This document shows positions 53,273 through 63,786 of a stretch of 64,000 nucleotides of DNA, in pieces. Origin of the DNA: DAIODI01 sp046349255. Its GTDB lineage: Bacteria; Pseudomonadota; Alphaproteobacteria; Rhizobiales; Aestuariivirgaceae. Each line of letters begins with the position of its first letter. Within the stretch, counting starts at the first letter, position 1. A model generated the notes under the pieces. That model worked only from the letters and a program-made list of their open reading frames with translations, had not been told where the DNA came from and ran no database searches. The translations under genes and the position numbers were made by a program. The stretch lies in assembly GCA_046349255.1 (NCBI GenBank), contig JAXMCR010000003.1, positions 186,001 through 250,000 on the forward strand, in the 5' to 3' direction.

Positions 53273-53905
53273 ATGCGCGACCCAATCGAGACGTACTCTT
53301 CGCTGCTTGTGCCCATGGTGGTCGAGCAGACCAACCGCGGCGAGCGCGCGTACGACATCTACTCGCGCCTGCTCAAGGAGCGGATCATCTTCGTGACCGG
53401 CCCGATCGAGGACCACATGGCGACGCTGATCGTCGCCCAGCTCCTCTTCCTCGAGGCCGAGAACCCGAAGAAGGAAATCGCCATGTACATCAACTCGCCG
53501 GGCGGCGTGGTGACGTCCGGCATGGCGATCTACGACACGATGCAGTTCATCCGCCCGGCCGTCTCGACGACCGTAATCGGCCAGGCCGCCTCGATGGGCT
53601 CGCTCCTGCTGGCCTCGGGCGAGAAGGGCATGCGCTTCGCGCTTACCCACGCCCGCGTCATGGTCCACCAGCCCTCGGGCGGGTTCCAGGGCCAGGCCTC
53701 CGACATCGAACGGCATGCGCGCGAGATCCTCGACCTGCGCAACCGGCTGAACCAGGTGTACGTAAAGCACACCGGGCAGCCGCTCAAGGCCATCGAGGAC
53801 GCGCTCGAGCGCGATACATTCCTCACGGCGGAAGGCGCCAAGGAGTTCGGCCTGGTCGACCAGGTAATCGACAAACGCCCGGAAATGCCGGGGGAAAAGA
53901 CCTGA
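53273..53905 (+). CDS. clpP: ATP-dependent Clp protease proteolytic subunit
   Basis: 210 aa. Catalytic triad Ser108 (GQAASMGSLLL), His132 (VMVHQPSGG) and Asp181 (LERDTFL). Forms the tetradecameric barrel that works with ClpX, encoded next. In many proteobacteria tig lies directly upstream of clpP; here about 37.7 kb of methylotrophy genes lie between them. The N-terminal propeptide is short. Confidence 0.98.
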   Translation: MRDPIETYSSLLVPMVVEQTNRGERAYDIYSRLLKERIIFVTGPIEDHMATLIVAQLLFLEAENPKKEIAMYINSPGGVVTSGMAIYDTMQFIRPAVSTTVIGQAASMGSLLLASGEKGMRFALTHARVMVHQPSGGFQGQASDIERHAREILDLRNRLNQVYVKHTGQPLKAIEDALERDTFLTAEGAKEFGLVDQVIDKRPEMPGEKT

Positions 53906-54137
53906 TTTGTACGGGAAACCCTGCTCGGCGGCGGTCCGTTCCGCGGGAGCCGCAAGGGTTGATTAATCATCGCGGACCATGCTTCCATGTTGGCCGGTTC
54001 CCCGACGGGCCGGATTCGTTGCATGGTACCGGTGCGGGAGCCGCCGATCGCGCGTTTGAAGGTGCTACAGCCTTACGACGCGGCGATGACGGAAGCGGCG
54101 TCTTGGGGCCGGGTTCGGGCGGCTCAAGGAGGTTTGA

Positions 54138-55418
<1,281 letters not shown>

Positions 55419-55502
55419 CGCACCGCCCGGCAGCAATGACACGAGCGCAAGCCAAAGCTGTGGAAACGGCTTTGGCCGCGTTCACTGCAATCCTGCCCGC
55501 CC

Positions 55503-55532
55503 CTTGAATTGTCGCGCATTGGCGGCCAGATT
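55503..55532 (+). promoter_or_regulatory. Candidate heat-shock (RpoH) promoter of lon
   Basis: CTTGAA at 55503-55508 and CCAGATT at 55526-55532 are 17 bases apart, close to the RpoH consensus of alphaproteobacteria. It lies about 200 bases upstream of lon in a 311-base region (55419-55729) in which I see no gene. Confidence 0.4.
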
Positions 55533-55729
55533 CAGGTCAGTTTCGATTCCGGTCGAAGAGCCACAACGCCAAACGGCGGCGCGTTGTTCCTCGTCATCAC
55601 GACCCGAACGGCTCCTGTCCGCCCAGCCGGACACTGTCATCTCTCGGTGCGAACCAAGCCGGACCGGCCATCCGTTCGTACCAAACGTAGGGGCCGTCCC
55701 TCGAAGGTCCCGCTGAAAGGAAGAAAAGA

Positions 55730-58162
55730 ATGACGACTCAGAGCGCGAAGACGAGCAGCCAGGGCCTGTTCCCGGTCCTGCCGCTTCGGGACATCGTTGT
55801 CTTTCCGCACATGATCGTGCCGCTGTTCGTCGGCCGCGAGAAGTCGATCCGGGCGCTCGAGGAAGTGATGCGCGAGGACAAGCGCATCCTGCTCGTCGCC
55901 CAGCGCAATCCGACCGACGACGATCCCGAGCCCGGCCAGCTGTTCGGCGTCGGCACGCTCGCCTCGATCCTGCAGCTCCTGAAGCTGCCCGACGGCACGG
56001 TGAAGGTGCTGGTCGAGGGCGTCGAGCGCGCCCGCATCACCGGGTTCTCGCCGCGCCAGGAGTTCTTCGAGGCGACCGCCACGGTCGTGCCGAGCGAGCA
56101 GGGCGCCAAGGACGAGCTCGAGGCGCTGTCGCGCACCGTCGTCGCCCAATTCGATTCCTACGTGAAGCTCAACAAGAAGGTGCCGCAGGAAGCGGTCGCC
56201 TCGGTTGGTCAGATCACGGACTATTCGAAGCTCTCGGACACGGTCGCTGCCCACCTCGCGATCAAGATCCCGGAGAAGCAGCAGCTGCTCGAGACGGCCT
56301 CCGTCGGCGAGCGGCTGGAGAAGGTTTATGCCTTCATGGAGGGCGAGATTTCCGTCCTCCAGGTGGAAAAGCGCATCCGCTCGCGCGTCAAGCGCCAGAT
56401 GGAGAAGACGCAGCGCGAGTACTACCTCAACGAACAGATGAAGGCGATCCAGAAGGAGCTCGGCGACGGCGACGAGAAGAACGAGGCCGACGAGCTCGAA
56501 TCGCGCATCGAGAAGACCAAGCTTTCCAAGGAAGCCCGCGAGCGCGCCAAGGCCGAGGTGAAGAAGCTGCGGCAGATGTCGCCGATGTCGGCGGAAGCGA
56601 CCGTGGTGCGCAACTACCTCGACTGGCTGCTCGGCATCCCGTGGGGCAAGAAGTCGAAGATCAAGCGCGACATCAACTATGCCGAGAACGTGCTCGACGC
56701 CGACCATTACGGCCTCGAGAAGGTGAAGGAGCGCATCCTCGAGTACCTCGCGGTGCAGAGCCGCACCAACAAGCTGCGCGGGCCGATCCTGTGCCTCGTC
56801 GGGCCGCCGGGTGTCGGCAAGACTTCGCTCGGCAAGTCGATCGCCAAGGCGACGGGGCGCGAGTTCGTGCGCATGTCGCTCGGTGGCGTGCGTGACGAGG
56901 CCGAGATCCGCGGCCATCGGCGTACCTACATCGGCTCGATGCCCGGCAAGGTCGTGCAGTCGATGCGCAAGGCGAAGAAGTCGAACCCGCTCTTCCTGCT
57001 CGACGAAATCGACAAGATGGGCATGGACTTCCGCGGCGATCCGTCCTCGGCGCTCCTGGAGGTGCTCGATCCGGAGCAGAACGCCTCGTTCATGGACCAC
57101 TACCTCGAGGTCGAGTACGACCTTTCGGACGTGATGTTCGTGACGACCGCGAACACGCTCAACATTCCGCCCGCACTCCTCGACCGCATGGAGATCATCC
57201 GGATCGCGGGGTACACGGAGGACGAGAAGCTCGAGATCGCGAAGACCCATCTCCTGCCCAAGGCGCGCGAACACCACGGGCTCGAGGCGAAGGAGTTCGA
57301 GATCTCCGACGACGGCATCCTGGAAGTGGTTCGCCGCTACACGCGTGAAGCCGGCGTCCGCAACCTCGAGCGGGAACTCAATTCGCTCGCCCGCAAGGCG
57401 GTGAAGGAGATCCTGTCGTCGAAGGGCAAGAAGAAGAAGATCAAGGTGTCGGGCAAGACCGTTGCCGACTACCTCGGCGTGCCGAAGTACCGTTATGGCT
57501 CGGCCGAGCTCGAAGACCAGATCGGCGTGGTGACGGGCCTGGCGTGGACCGAGGTCGGAGGCGAATTGCTGACCATCGAAGCCGTGATGATGCCCGGCAA
57601 GGGCAAGACGACGGTGACGGGCAACCTGCGCGACGTGATGAAGGAGTCGATCTCGGCGGCCGCGTCTTACGTGCGCTCCCGCTCGCTCGACTTCGGCATC
57701 AAGCCGCCGATGTTCGAGAAGCGCGACATCCACGTGCACGTGCCGGAAGGCGCCACGCCGAAGGACGGCCCCTCGGCCGGCATCGCGATGGTGACGGCGA
57801 TCGTGTCGGTGATGACCGGCATCCCGGTCCGCAAGGACGTGGCGATGACGGGCGAGATCACGCTGCGCGGCCGGGTTCTGCCGATCGGCGGCCTCAAGGA
57901 GAAGCTCCTTGCGGCCCTGCGCGGCGGGCTGAAGAAGGTGCTGATCCCCGAGGAGAACGCCAAGGACCTCGCCGACATTCCGGCGAACGTGAAGGCGGGC
58001 CTCGAGATCGTGCCGGTCTCGCGCATGGACGAGGTGCTGAAGCACGTCCTCATCCGCCAGCCCGAGCCCACCACGTGGGACGAGCAGGCCGAGGAAGTGG
58101 CGGCGGCGGCCAAGGCCGCGGCCGAGGCGACGGCGGCGGCCGACAGCCTCCGCGCCCACTGA
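55730..58162 (+). CDS. lon: ATP-dependent protease La (LonA)
   Basis: 810 aa. N-terminal substrate domain (LFPVLPLRDIVVFPHMIVPL), Walker A GPPGVGKTS near residue 360, and catalytic dyad Ser682 (PKDGPSAGIAM) and Lys725 (LKEKLLAAL). Degrades damaged and regulatory proteins in the cytoplasm. Ends in an alanine/glutamate-rich tail. Start has an AAGGAAGAAAAGA purine stretch before ATG 55730. Confidence 0.98.
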   Translation: MTTQSAKTSSQGLFPVLPLRDIVVFPHMIVPLFVGREKSIRALEEVMREDKRILLVAQRNPTDDDPEPGQLFGVGTLASILQLLKLPDGTVKVLVEGVERARITGFSPRQEFFEATATVVPSEQGAKDELEALSRTVVAQFDSYVKLNKKVPQEAVASVGQITDYSKLSDTVAAHLAIKIPEKQQLLETASVGERLEKVYAFMEGEISVLQVEKRIRSRVKRQMEKTQREYYLNEQMKAIQKELGDGDEKNEADELESRIEKTKLSKEARERAKAEVKKLRQMSPMSAEATVVRNYLDWLLGIPWGKKSKIKRDINYAENVLDADHYGLEKVKERILEYLAVQSRTNKLRGPILCLVGPPGVGKTSLGKSIAKATGREFVRMSLGGVRDEAEIRGHRRTYIGSMPGKVVQSMRKAKKSNPLFLLDEIDKMGMDFRGDPSSALLEVLDPEQNASFMDHYLEVEYDLSDVMFVTTANTLNIPPALLDRMEIIRIAGYTEDEKLEIAKTHLLPKAREHHGLEAKEFEISDDGILEVVRRYTREAGVRNLERELNSLARKAVKEILSSKGKKKKIKVSGKTVADYLGVPKYRYGSAELEDQIGVVTGLAWTEVGGELLTIEAVMMPGKGKTTVTGNLRDVMKESISAAASYVRSRSLDFGIKPPMFEKRDIHVHVPEGATPKDGPSAGIAMVTAIVSVMTGIPVRKDVAMTGEITLRGRVLPIGGLKEKLLAALRGGLKKVLIPEENAKDLADIPANVKAGLEIVPVSRMDEVLKHVLIRQPEPTTWDEQAEEVAAAAKAAAEATAAADSLRAH

Positions 58163-58181
58163 ATCGCTATCCAGTAACGCG

Positions 58182-58211
58182 GGGCGAATCGCAGAAATCT
58201 GCGATTCGCCC
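58182..58211 (+). terminator. Terminator after lon
   Basis: GGGCGAATCGCAGA-AA-TCTGCGATTCGCCC is a 14-bp perfect stem about 20 bases after the lon stop, followed by TTTGCC. The true loop will be larger than two bases as the inner pairs open. Confidence 0.75.
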
Positions 58212-58239
58212 TTTGCCTTGAAATGCGTCGAAGCCGCCG

Positions 58240-58313
58240 ATTTGAGCGGTTTTCCAAATCTTTCCCCAACCATCAACTGCTTGAAAAGCTTCACAAATCC
58301 GCAATTTGAGCGG
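58240..58313. repeat. Direct repeat ATTTGAGCGG upstream of hup
   Basis: The 10-mer ATTTGAGCGG occurs at 58240-58249 and again at 58304-58313, 64 bases apart, in the 250-base lon-hup gap that must hold the hup promoter. It could be a regulatory site; no known consensus was matched. Confidence 0.4.
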
Positions 58314-58420
58314 ATCGGCCTTGATTTTTCCCAGATTTCCGGGACTTTGCAGCCACTGTGTAGGAGTTCCCGCGTAACTGCAGACGGATTTCCGCAAAGT
58401 AACTGGAAAGGACAGATCGG

Positions 58421-58696
58421 ATGAACAAGAACGAGCTCATCGCCCGCGTGGCAGCGGATGCCAAGCTCTCCAAGGGCGAAGCCGGCGAAGCGGTCGAGGC
58501 CACGCTCGAGAACATCGTCAAGGCGCTGCGCCAGGGCGACGACGTGCGGCTCGTCGGGTTCGGCACCTTCACCGTCACCGAGCGCAAGGCCACCGAAGGC
58601 CGCGACCCGCGCACGGGCGCAACGATCAAGATCGCCGCTTCCAAGAACCCGAAGTTCAAGGCCGGCAAGATCCTGAAGGAGGCCGTCAACACCTGA
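58421..58696 (+). CDS. hup: DNA-binding protein HU
   Basis: 91 aa, the HU/IHF size. MNKNELIARVAADAKLSKGEAGEAV opens the chain and GFGTFTVTERKATEGRDPRTG includes the DNA-binding arm, with the usual conserved C-terminal KPGK-like segment (FKAGKILKEAVN). A dimer that bends and compacts DNA. It follows lon as in most proteobacteria. Confidence 0.97.
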   Translation: MNKNELIARVAADAKLSKGEAGEAVEATLENIVKALRQGDDVRLVGFGTFTVTERKATEGRDPRTGATIKIAASKNPKFKAGKILKEAVNT

Positions 58697-58757
58697 GGGC
58701 GGCAATCCTTCCGCCCAGCGTCCCGGCGTAACAGCCGGGTCCGCCGGGCCTACATCA

Positions 58758-58797
58758 GCCCCGCGCTCCTCTCAGACAGGCGCGGGGCATTTGTTTT
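58758..58797 (+). terminator. Terminator after hup
   Basis: GCCCCGCGC and GCGCGGGGC (58758-58766 and 58780-58788) form a 9-bp stem followed by ATTTGTTTT, a good intrinsic terminator 62 bases after the hup stop. Confidence 0.85.
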
Positions 58798-58874
58798 CGG
58801 GGCGCAAAACCGGTGCGCTCGATCGAACCGATTGTGACCAGCGCCCTCGGTTTGCTATGAGGGCGAACGACGAT

Positions 58875-58950
58875 GGGCGGTTAGCTCAGCTGGTAGAGCA
58901 TCTCGTTTACACCGAGAGGGTCGGGAGTTCGAGTCTCTCACCGCCCACCA
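58875..58950 (+). tRNA. tRNA-Val (anticodon UAC)
   Basis: 76 nt including the encoded CCA. Acceptor arms GGGCGGT / ACCGCCC, D-arm TTAGCTCAGCTGGTAGAGC, anticodon stem TCTCG-TTTACAC-CGAGA with anticodon TAC, T-arm GGGAGTTCGAGTCTCTC. Its place after lon-hup is conserved in alphaproteobacteria. Confidence 0.97.
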
Positions 58951-59042
58951 TCGCCTCGCGCTTGCATTACGTGCCACCTACGGTCTGATCAGGATAGGGG
59001 AGGCAGAGCCATCCCCCGCGCCGGCCCGTTATCAATCGCCCG

Positions 59043-60956
59043 TCAATCCACGTGCATATGAGCGAACCGGTACGCGTGTTCGAGTGCTGCCAGCGCGAAG
59101 CTGCCCGGATCGGCAGTGGACGGAACGTCGATCGAAGCGCGCTTCTGGCCGGCGGCCGAGGGGATGACACGCCCCTCCATCACGGTCCCCCACACCTTGA
59201 TGTCCTTGATCGCAAGCGGATCGACAGCCAGGGGGTCGTCGCCCAGGATCGTGAAGTTGGCGCGCTTGCCCGGCACGATGCTGCCGACCTCGTGTTCGAG
59301 TTGCAGCGAGTAGGCGGCCTCGAGCGTCACGCCGCGCAGCGCCCCTTCGGCGCTCACGCGCTGCTCCGGCCCCGCCACGCGGCCCGACGGCGTGATGCGG
59401 TTCACCGCGCACCACATGAGGAACAGCGGATCACACGGCGCCATCGGCATGTCGGAGTGAAGCGAATAGGAGACGCCGGCCCGCGTCACGTCGCCCAGAC
59501 GCACCATCTCGTCGGCGCGCTCCGGGCCGAGGCCGACCTTCCCGTACTGATCGGCCAGCGCCGTGACGTAGTAGGGGTTGCCGCTGACGATCGCGCCGAG
59601 CTTTGCGATCCGCGCGACCTGGTCGGGCGCGCTCACCGCGAAATGGACGATCACCGTGCGGTGGTCGGTGCGCGGGGTGCGCTTCAGGTTTTCTTCCAGC
59701 GTGTCGAGCACGCGGTCGAGGCCGGCATCGCCGTTCACGTGGACGTGCACCTGGTAGCCGGCATCCCAGTAGATCCGGAAGGCGCGCTGGAACACGTCGA
59801 GGTCGGTCATCCACTCACCCTCGTGGTGGTCCAGGTAGGGTTCGCGCACCTGCATCGCCTGCGAGTAGATCGCGCCGTCGGCGAACAGCTTTACCTGCTT
59901 GACCGATTGCGCGGTCATGCCCCCGTACCACGCGGCGATCTTCTCGCTTTCGGGCACGACCTGGCTGTCATCCTTGATGCGGTCGGCCATCGACTTGCCG
60001 TCGACGATGAAGTACCAGCGGAACGGCATCGCCGGGCTCGAGAACACGGAGTTGACGGCGTCCTGCACAGGCTTCGCCAGAACCCCGCCCGGCTCGCATC
60101 CGAGCGTCACGCCCTTCGCCTGCATGTAGTCGCGCACGAGCTCGAGGCCCGAGGTCAGCCGCTGGGGGTTGGCGACCATCGGCGCGAGGCTCGGCATTGC
60201 GGCGAACAGGCCCTGTTCCCAGAAGTGGCCTTCTTCCACATTCGATTGTTTGCGTTGCGACGCGCTCCAGCCGGCAACGACCGCTTCGTCGAGCTTGGCC
60301 CTCTGCATCGCGGCGCTGTTGATGACGAACTCGTGGCACGAGCGGCTCCAGACGAGGATGGGCCGCGTGGTGCTGACGGTGTCGACATCCTTGCGCGTGA
60401 GCTTGCCGAAGAACTGCGCGTGGTAGCCCCACGTCAGCAGCGCCTCGTTCGGGTCGGTGAGCTTCTTCTCCGCAGCCGCGAGGCGCGTGAGGAAATCCTG
60501 CTTGTCGGTCACGGCCTTCACCGTTCCCGACGGCAATACCCAGTCCTCGATCGAGAGGATCTCCGACGACATGGTGAGCGCCGCAAGGATCGGGTGGTCG
60601 TGCTGGGCGAAAAAGCCCGGGACGATGACCTTTTCGGCGAACGTCGTGTCGACGGTCACGGGCTTTTCGCCGACGGCAGCCTTCACCTCATCGAGCGATC
60701 CTGCTGCGACGATGCGGTCGCCGGCAACCGCGACCGCTTCGGCAGTCGGTCGTGCTGGGTCGAGCGTGATGATCTTGCGCGCCGTGTAGATCGTCAGCGA
60801 CGGGGCGGCGGCGATCACGTCCGACAGGTCGCTGAGCGATTGCGTCTGGGCCAGCGTGGAACCGCCGCAAATGGCGGCCACCGCGGCGGCCGAGACTCCG
60901 GCCATCGCGCCGAGAAGCGCGCGCCGGGTCATCGTCTTGAAACGCGTCGGATGCAT
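59043..60956 (-). CDS. Exported amidohydrolase family protein (YtcJ-like), Tat signal
   Basis: 637 aa from ATG 60956 behind GGAGG. The signal TRRALLGAMAGVSAAAVAAI has twin arginines. The amidohydrolase-3 barrel shows the metal ligands HDHP near residue 115 and later HVHVNGDAG near 415, and a C-terminal beta-sandwich with LGDDPLAVDPLAIKDIKV. Related enzymes hydrolyse formamides, hydantoins or N-formyl compounds. It is divergent from a Crp/Fnr regulator, which probably controls it through a shared operator. The long open frame that continues upstream to 61904 is not part of it. Confidence 0.87.
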   Translation of the reverse strand: MHPTRFKTMTRRALLGAMAGVSAAAVAAICGGSTLAQTQSLSDLSDVIAAAPSLTIYTARKIITLDPARPTAEAVAVAGDRIVAAGSLDEVKAAVGEKPVTVDTTFAEKVIVPGFFAQHDHPILAALTMSSEILSIEDWVLPSGTVKAVTDKQDFLTRLAAAEKKLTDPNEALLTWGYHAQFFGKLTRKDVDTVSTTRPILVWSRSCHEFVINSAAMQRAKLDEAVVAGWSASQRKQSNVEEGHFWEQGLFAAMPSLAPMVANPQRLTSGLELVRDYMQAKGVTLGCEPGGVLAKPVQDAVNSVFSSPAMPFRWYFIVDGKSMADRIKDDSQVVPESEKIAAWYGGMTAQSVKQVKLFADGAIYSQAMQVREPYLDHHEGEWMTDLDVFQRAFRIYWDAGYQVHVHVNGDAGLDRVLDTLEENLKRTPRTDHRTVIVHFAVSAPDQVARIAKLGAIVSGNPYYVTALADQYGKVGLGPERADEMVRLGDVTRAGVSYSLHSDMPMAPCDPLFLMWCAVNRITPSGRVAGPEQRVSAEGALRGVTLEAAYSLQLEHEVGSIVPGKRANFTILGDDPLAVDPLAIKDIKVWGTVMEGRVIPSAAGQKRASIDVPSTADPGSFALAALEHAYRFAHMHVD

Positions 60957-61032
60957 GACTGGATACCTCCCCCCGCTCCTCGGCCGAGCAGCCGACCAAG
61001 GACGGCATAGTTCCGCAATATCATGTTGAAGT

Positions 61033-61061
61033 CTGTCCAAAACCCCATATTCCATGGACAG
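61033..61061. promoter_or_regulatory. Inverted repeat between amidohydrolase and Crp/Fnr genes
   Basis: CTGTCCA-N15-TGGACAG, a perfect 7-bp inverted repeat, lies 28 bases before the regulator's ATG. Position fits an operator for the Crp/Fnr protein, although the arms differ from the usual TGTGA or TTGAT. Confidence 0.4.
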
Positions 61062-61088
61062 CGAGGGTAAGTTGGAGAGCATTACCCC

Positions 61089-61781
61089 ATGGACCTGACC
61101 GAGGCGAGGACGCTGCTGGCGCAACGCGGCTGGCTGTCGGGCGAAAAGCCGCAGTTTCGGGACGCCGTTCTCGCGACGTCGACCCTCAGGCGCTACGATG
61201 CGGGCGAGTTCGCGTTTCATGCGGATGACGAACCCGGGGGACTGTTCGGCCTCGTCGACGGGAGCTTCGGCGTGCTGATCCCCGCGGATGGAGATCGACT
61301 GGCCCTTGTCCACGTCCTGCACGAAAGCGTCTGGTTCGGTCATGGGCCGGCATTGACGGGCAGGCGTCGGACCCTCACATTCCGCGCGATCGAGGCGAGC
61401 CACGTGCTCTATCTGCCACTGCCCAGGTTGGCAGACCTCGGCAGCCATCTGCCCGAGCTCAAATCGCGCATCGCCGCGCTCAGCGAAATGAACTTCACGA
61501 TTGCCATCCGCACGATCGGTGATCTTCTCATTCGGTCCGGGGCTCAACGCGTCGCAGCGACGCTGCTTCGCGCCGCGGGCTTCCCGGACGAAGGCGTCGG
61601 CGGACCGCCTTGGCCCATTCGACTTTCGCAGTCGGAGATCGGAGAAATGGCGAACGTCTCGCGCGATCGCGTCAACCGAACGCTTGCCGACTTCCAGAGG
61701 CGGGATTGGATCTCGCAGCGCTACCGGGAAATCGTCGTGGTGGACGGCGAGGCGTTGCGACGCTACGCCTTCCGCCGTTGA
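61089..61781 (+). CDS. Crp/Fnr-family transcriptional regulator
   Basis: 230 aa. Residues 1-130 are a cyclic-nucleotide-binding-like beta-roll (FAFHADDEPGGLFGLVDGSFG), then a dimer helix and a C-terminal winged helix with LSQSEIGEMANVSRDRVNRTLADF near residue 190. No clustered cysteines, so not an iron-sulfur Fnr. Divergent from the amidohydrolase gene and followed 16 bases later by the DUF1007-like gene, either of which may be its target. Confidence 0.9.
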   Translation: MDLTEARTLLAQRGWLSGEKPQFRDAVLATSTLRRYDAGEFAFHADDEPGGLFGLVDGSFGVLIPADGDRLALVHVLHESVWFGHGPALTGRRRTLTFRAIEASHVLYLPLPRLADLGSHLPELKSRIAALSEMNFTIAIRTIGDLLIRSGAQRVAATLLRAAGFPDEGVGGPPWPIRLSQSEIGEMANVSRDRVNRTLADFQRRDWISQRYREIVVVDGEALRRYAFRR

Positions 61782-61797
61782 ACGACGCGCCGGAGCC

Positions 61798-62481
61798 ATG
61801 TCCAAAGCCGAACGGGCTCGATCCCGTCTCACTGCCGCCCCCGCTGTGCTGGTCGCCGTGTTTGCGACGGCGTCGGGCGCTGCGGCGCATCCGCACGTCG
61901 GCATCAGGCAGCATGCCGAGGTCGTCTACGACGAGGCGGGCCGGGTCGCGGCGATCCAGGTCGACTGGGTGTTCGACAAAACCTACTCGGCCACCGCGAT
62001 CGACGGGCTCGACACGAACGGCGACGGGTCTGTGAGCGTCGAGGAGCTGCACCCGCTCGCCGAGAAGAACATCGAGGCGCTGAAGGACTACAGCTACTTC
62101 GTCTACGCCCGGAAGAACGGCCAGAAGGTGAAGTGGAAGGACGTCACCGAGTATCGCGACGAGATGCAGCACGACGGTCATCTGCGGATGACGTTCACGG
62201 TCGCTCCTGCGGCGCCGATCGATCCGCGCAGGGACAAGCTCGTGTTCCGGATCTACGACCCGAGCTACTACATCGCGATCGAGTTCCCCGACGCCAGGGC
62301 GGTGACGCAGAGCGCCAACGCGCCTTCGGGCTGCACCTCGACCGTCGGCCCGATGCCCGACCCGGCGCAGACCTCCGATATCAAGTCGATGCTCGCCACC
62401 AAGGGCACCGGCTGGCAGCCCGAGGACGACGAGGATTTCGGCATCATGTTCGCCCAGCCGGTGACCGTGCACTGCAAGTGA
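61798..62481 (+). CDS. DUF1007-like exported protein with EF-hand-like loop
   Basis: 227 aa with signal peptide (LVAVFATASGAAA), mature start HPHVGIRQHAEV. Near residue 75, DTNGDGSVSVEEL is a calcium-type EF-hand loop. The rest matches the DUF1007 pattern (ABC-type periplasmic component family, with FRIYDPSYYIAIEF). Members occur with nickel/cobalt-type transport genes. An EF-hand-like loop in a lanthanide-using methylotroph could bind calcium or lanthanide, which is inference. Start overlaps nothing; 16 bases after the regulator. Confidence 0.82.
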   Translation: MSKAERARSRLTAAPAVLVAVFATASGAAAHPHVGIRQHAEVVYDEAGRVAAIQVDWVFDKTYSATAIDGLDTNGDGSVSVEELHPLAEKNIEALKDYSYFVYARKNGQKVKWKDVTEYRDEMQHDGHLRMTFTVAPAAPIDPRRDKLVFRIYDPSYYIAIEFPDARAVTQSANAPSGCTSTVGPMPDPAQTSDIKSMLATKGTGWQPEDDEDFGIMFAQPVTVHCK

Positions 62482-62591
62482 GCGCGACGGCTACGCGAGA
62501 AATGCCCTTGCGCCCGGAACTTTCCGCCCGGCTTTCGGTTCGACGCTAGGCGCTGCCGCAAGGTGCGGCGGCGGACGCAAGCGGAGGTTCC

Positions 62592-63766
62592 ATGAAGGCG
62601 CTCGTCTGGCACGGCAAGAAGACATCCGCTGCGACACCGTCACCGATCCCGAGATCGAGGCGCCGCGCGACGCCATCATCAAGGTGACGAGTTGCGCGAT
62701 CTGCGGCTCGGACCTCCACCTGTTCCACAACCTGATCCCCGCGATGCTGCCCGGCGACATCATGGGCCACGAGACGATGGGGGAGGTCGTCGAGGTCGGG
62801 CGCGTCGCGAAGAATTCGCTGAAGAAGGGCGATCGCGTGGTCATTCCGTTTACGATCTTCTGCGGCGAGTGCGACCAGTGCAGGCGCGGCAACTATTCCG
62901 TCTGCCAGCGCAGCAACCGCAACAAGCACCTGGCGGACGAGGCGTTCGGCCACGCGACCGCGGGCCTCTTCGGCTACACGCACCTGACCGGCGGTTATCC
63001 GGGCGGGCAGGCCGAATTCCTGCGCGTGCCGTTCGCCGACACGACGCACATCAAGGTGCCGGACGGCATCCCCGACGAGAAACTCCTGTTCCTGAGCGAC
63101 ATCTTTCCGACCGGCTGGCAGGCCGCCGTCCAGTGCGACATCGAGCCAACCGACACGGTGGCGATCTGGGGCTGCGGCCCCGTCGGCCAGATGGCGATCC
63201 GCAGCGCGATCCTGCTCGGCGCCGAGCAGGTGATCGCGATCGACTGCATTCCGGAGCGCCTCGAGATGGCGGAGGCAGGCGGGGCGATCACCATCAACTT
63301 CCTCGAGGAGAGCGTGGTCGAGCGTCTCAACGAACTGACGGAAGGCGAAGGCCCGCACAAGTGCATCGATGCGACGGGCATGGAGTCGCACGTCTCGTTC
63401 TCGCAGCCCGACACGCTGATGGACCGCGCCATGCAGATGATGGCGCTCGAGACCGACCGCCCGCACGTGCTGCGCGAGATGATCTACGTGTGCCGCCCGG
63501 CCGGCGTGCTCTCGATCGCCGGAGTCTACGCGGGCTTCGACGACAAGATCCCGATGGGCCAGCTCATGAACAAGGGGCTCACGGTGCGATCCGGCCAGAC
63601 GCACGTGAACCGCTGGACCGAGGACCTCCTTCACCGCATCGAGGAGGGGCAGATCGATCCCTCGTTCGTGATCACTCACACCGTCGGCCTCGAGGACGGG
63701 CCGGAGATGTACCGCGTGTTCCGCGACAAGCAGGACTCCTGCGTCAAGGTCGTGCTGAAACCCTGA
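62592..63766 (+). pseudogene. Zinc-dependent alcohol dehydrogenase, frameshifted near its 5' end
   Basis: The start MKALVWHGK at 62592, with GGAGG before it, is in one frame, and the rest of the protein is in another. At 62618-62621 (AAGAAGACATC) one base appears missing. Inserting a G would read HGKKDIRCDTVTDPEIE and run in frame into the rest. Downstream, CAICGSDLHLFH (catalytic zinc), FCGECDQCRRGNYSVC (four-Cys structural zinc) and WGCGPVGQMAI (NAD) are intact to 63766. An open frame from GTG 62684 would lack about 31 residues. The enzyme resembles threonine/formaldehyde-type medium-chain dehydrogenases. A sequencing or assembly error is possible. Confidence 0.75.
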
Positions 63767-63786
63767 CTTTGCGAAAGGAACGACCG

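Noticed and set aside
59043..61904. A 953-codon open frame on the minus strand
   Set aside because: Only the part from 60956 on has homology, signal peptide and ribosome site; the extension runs antisense through the Crp/Fnr gene.
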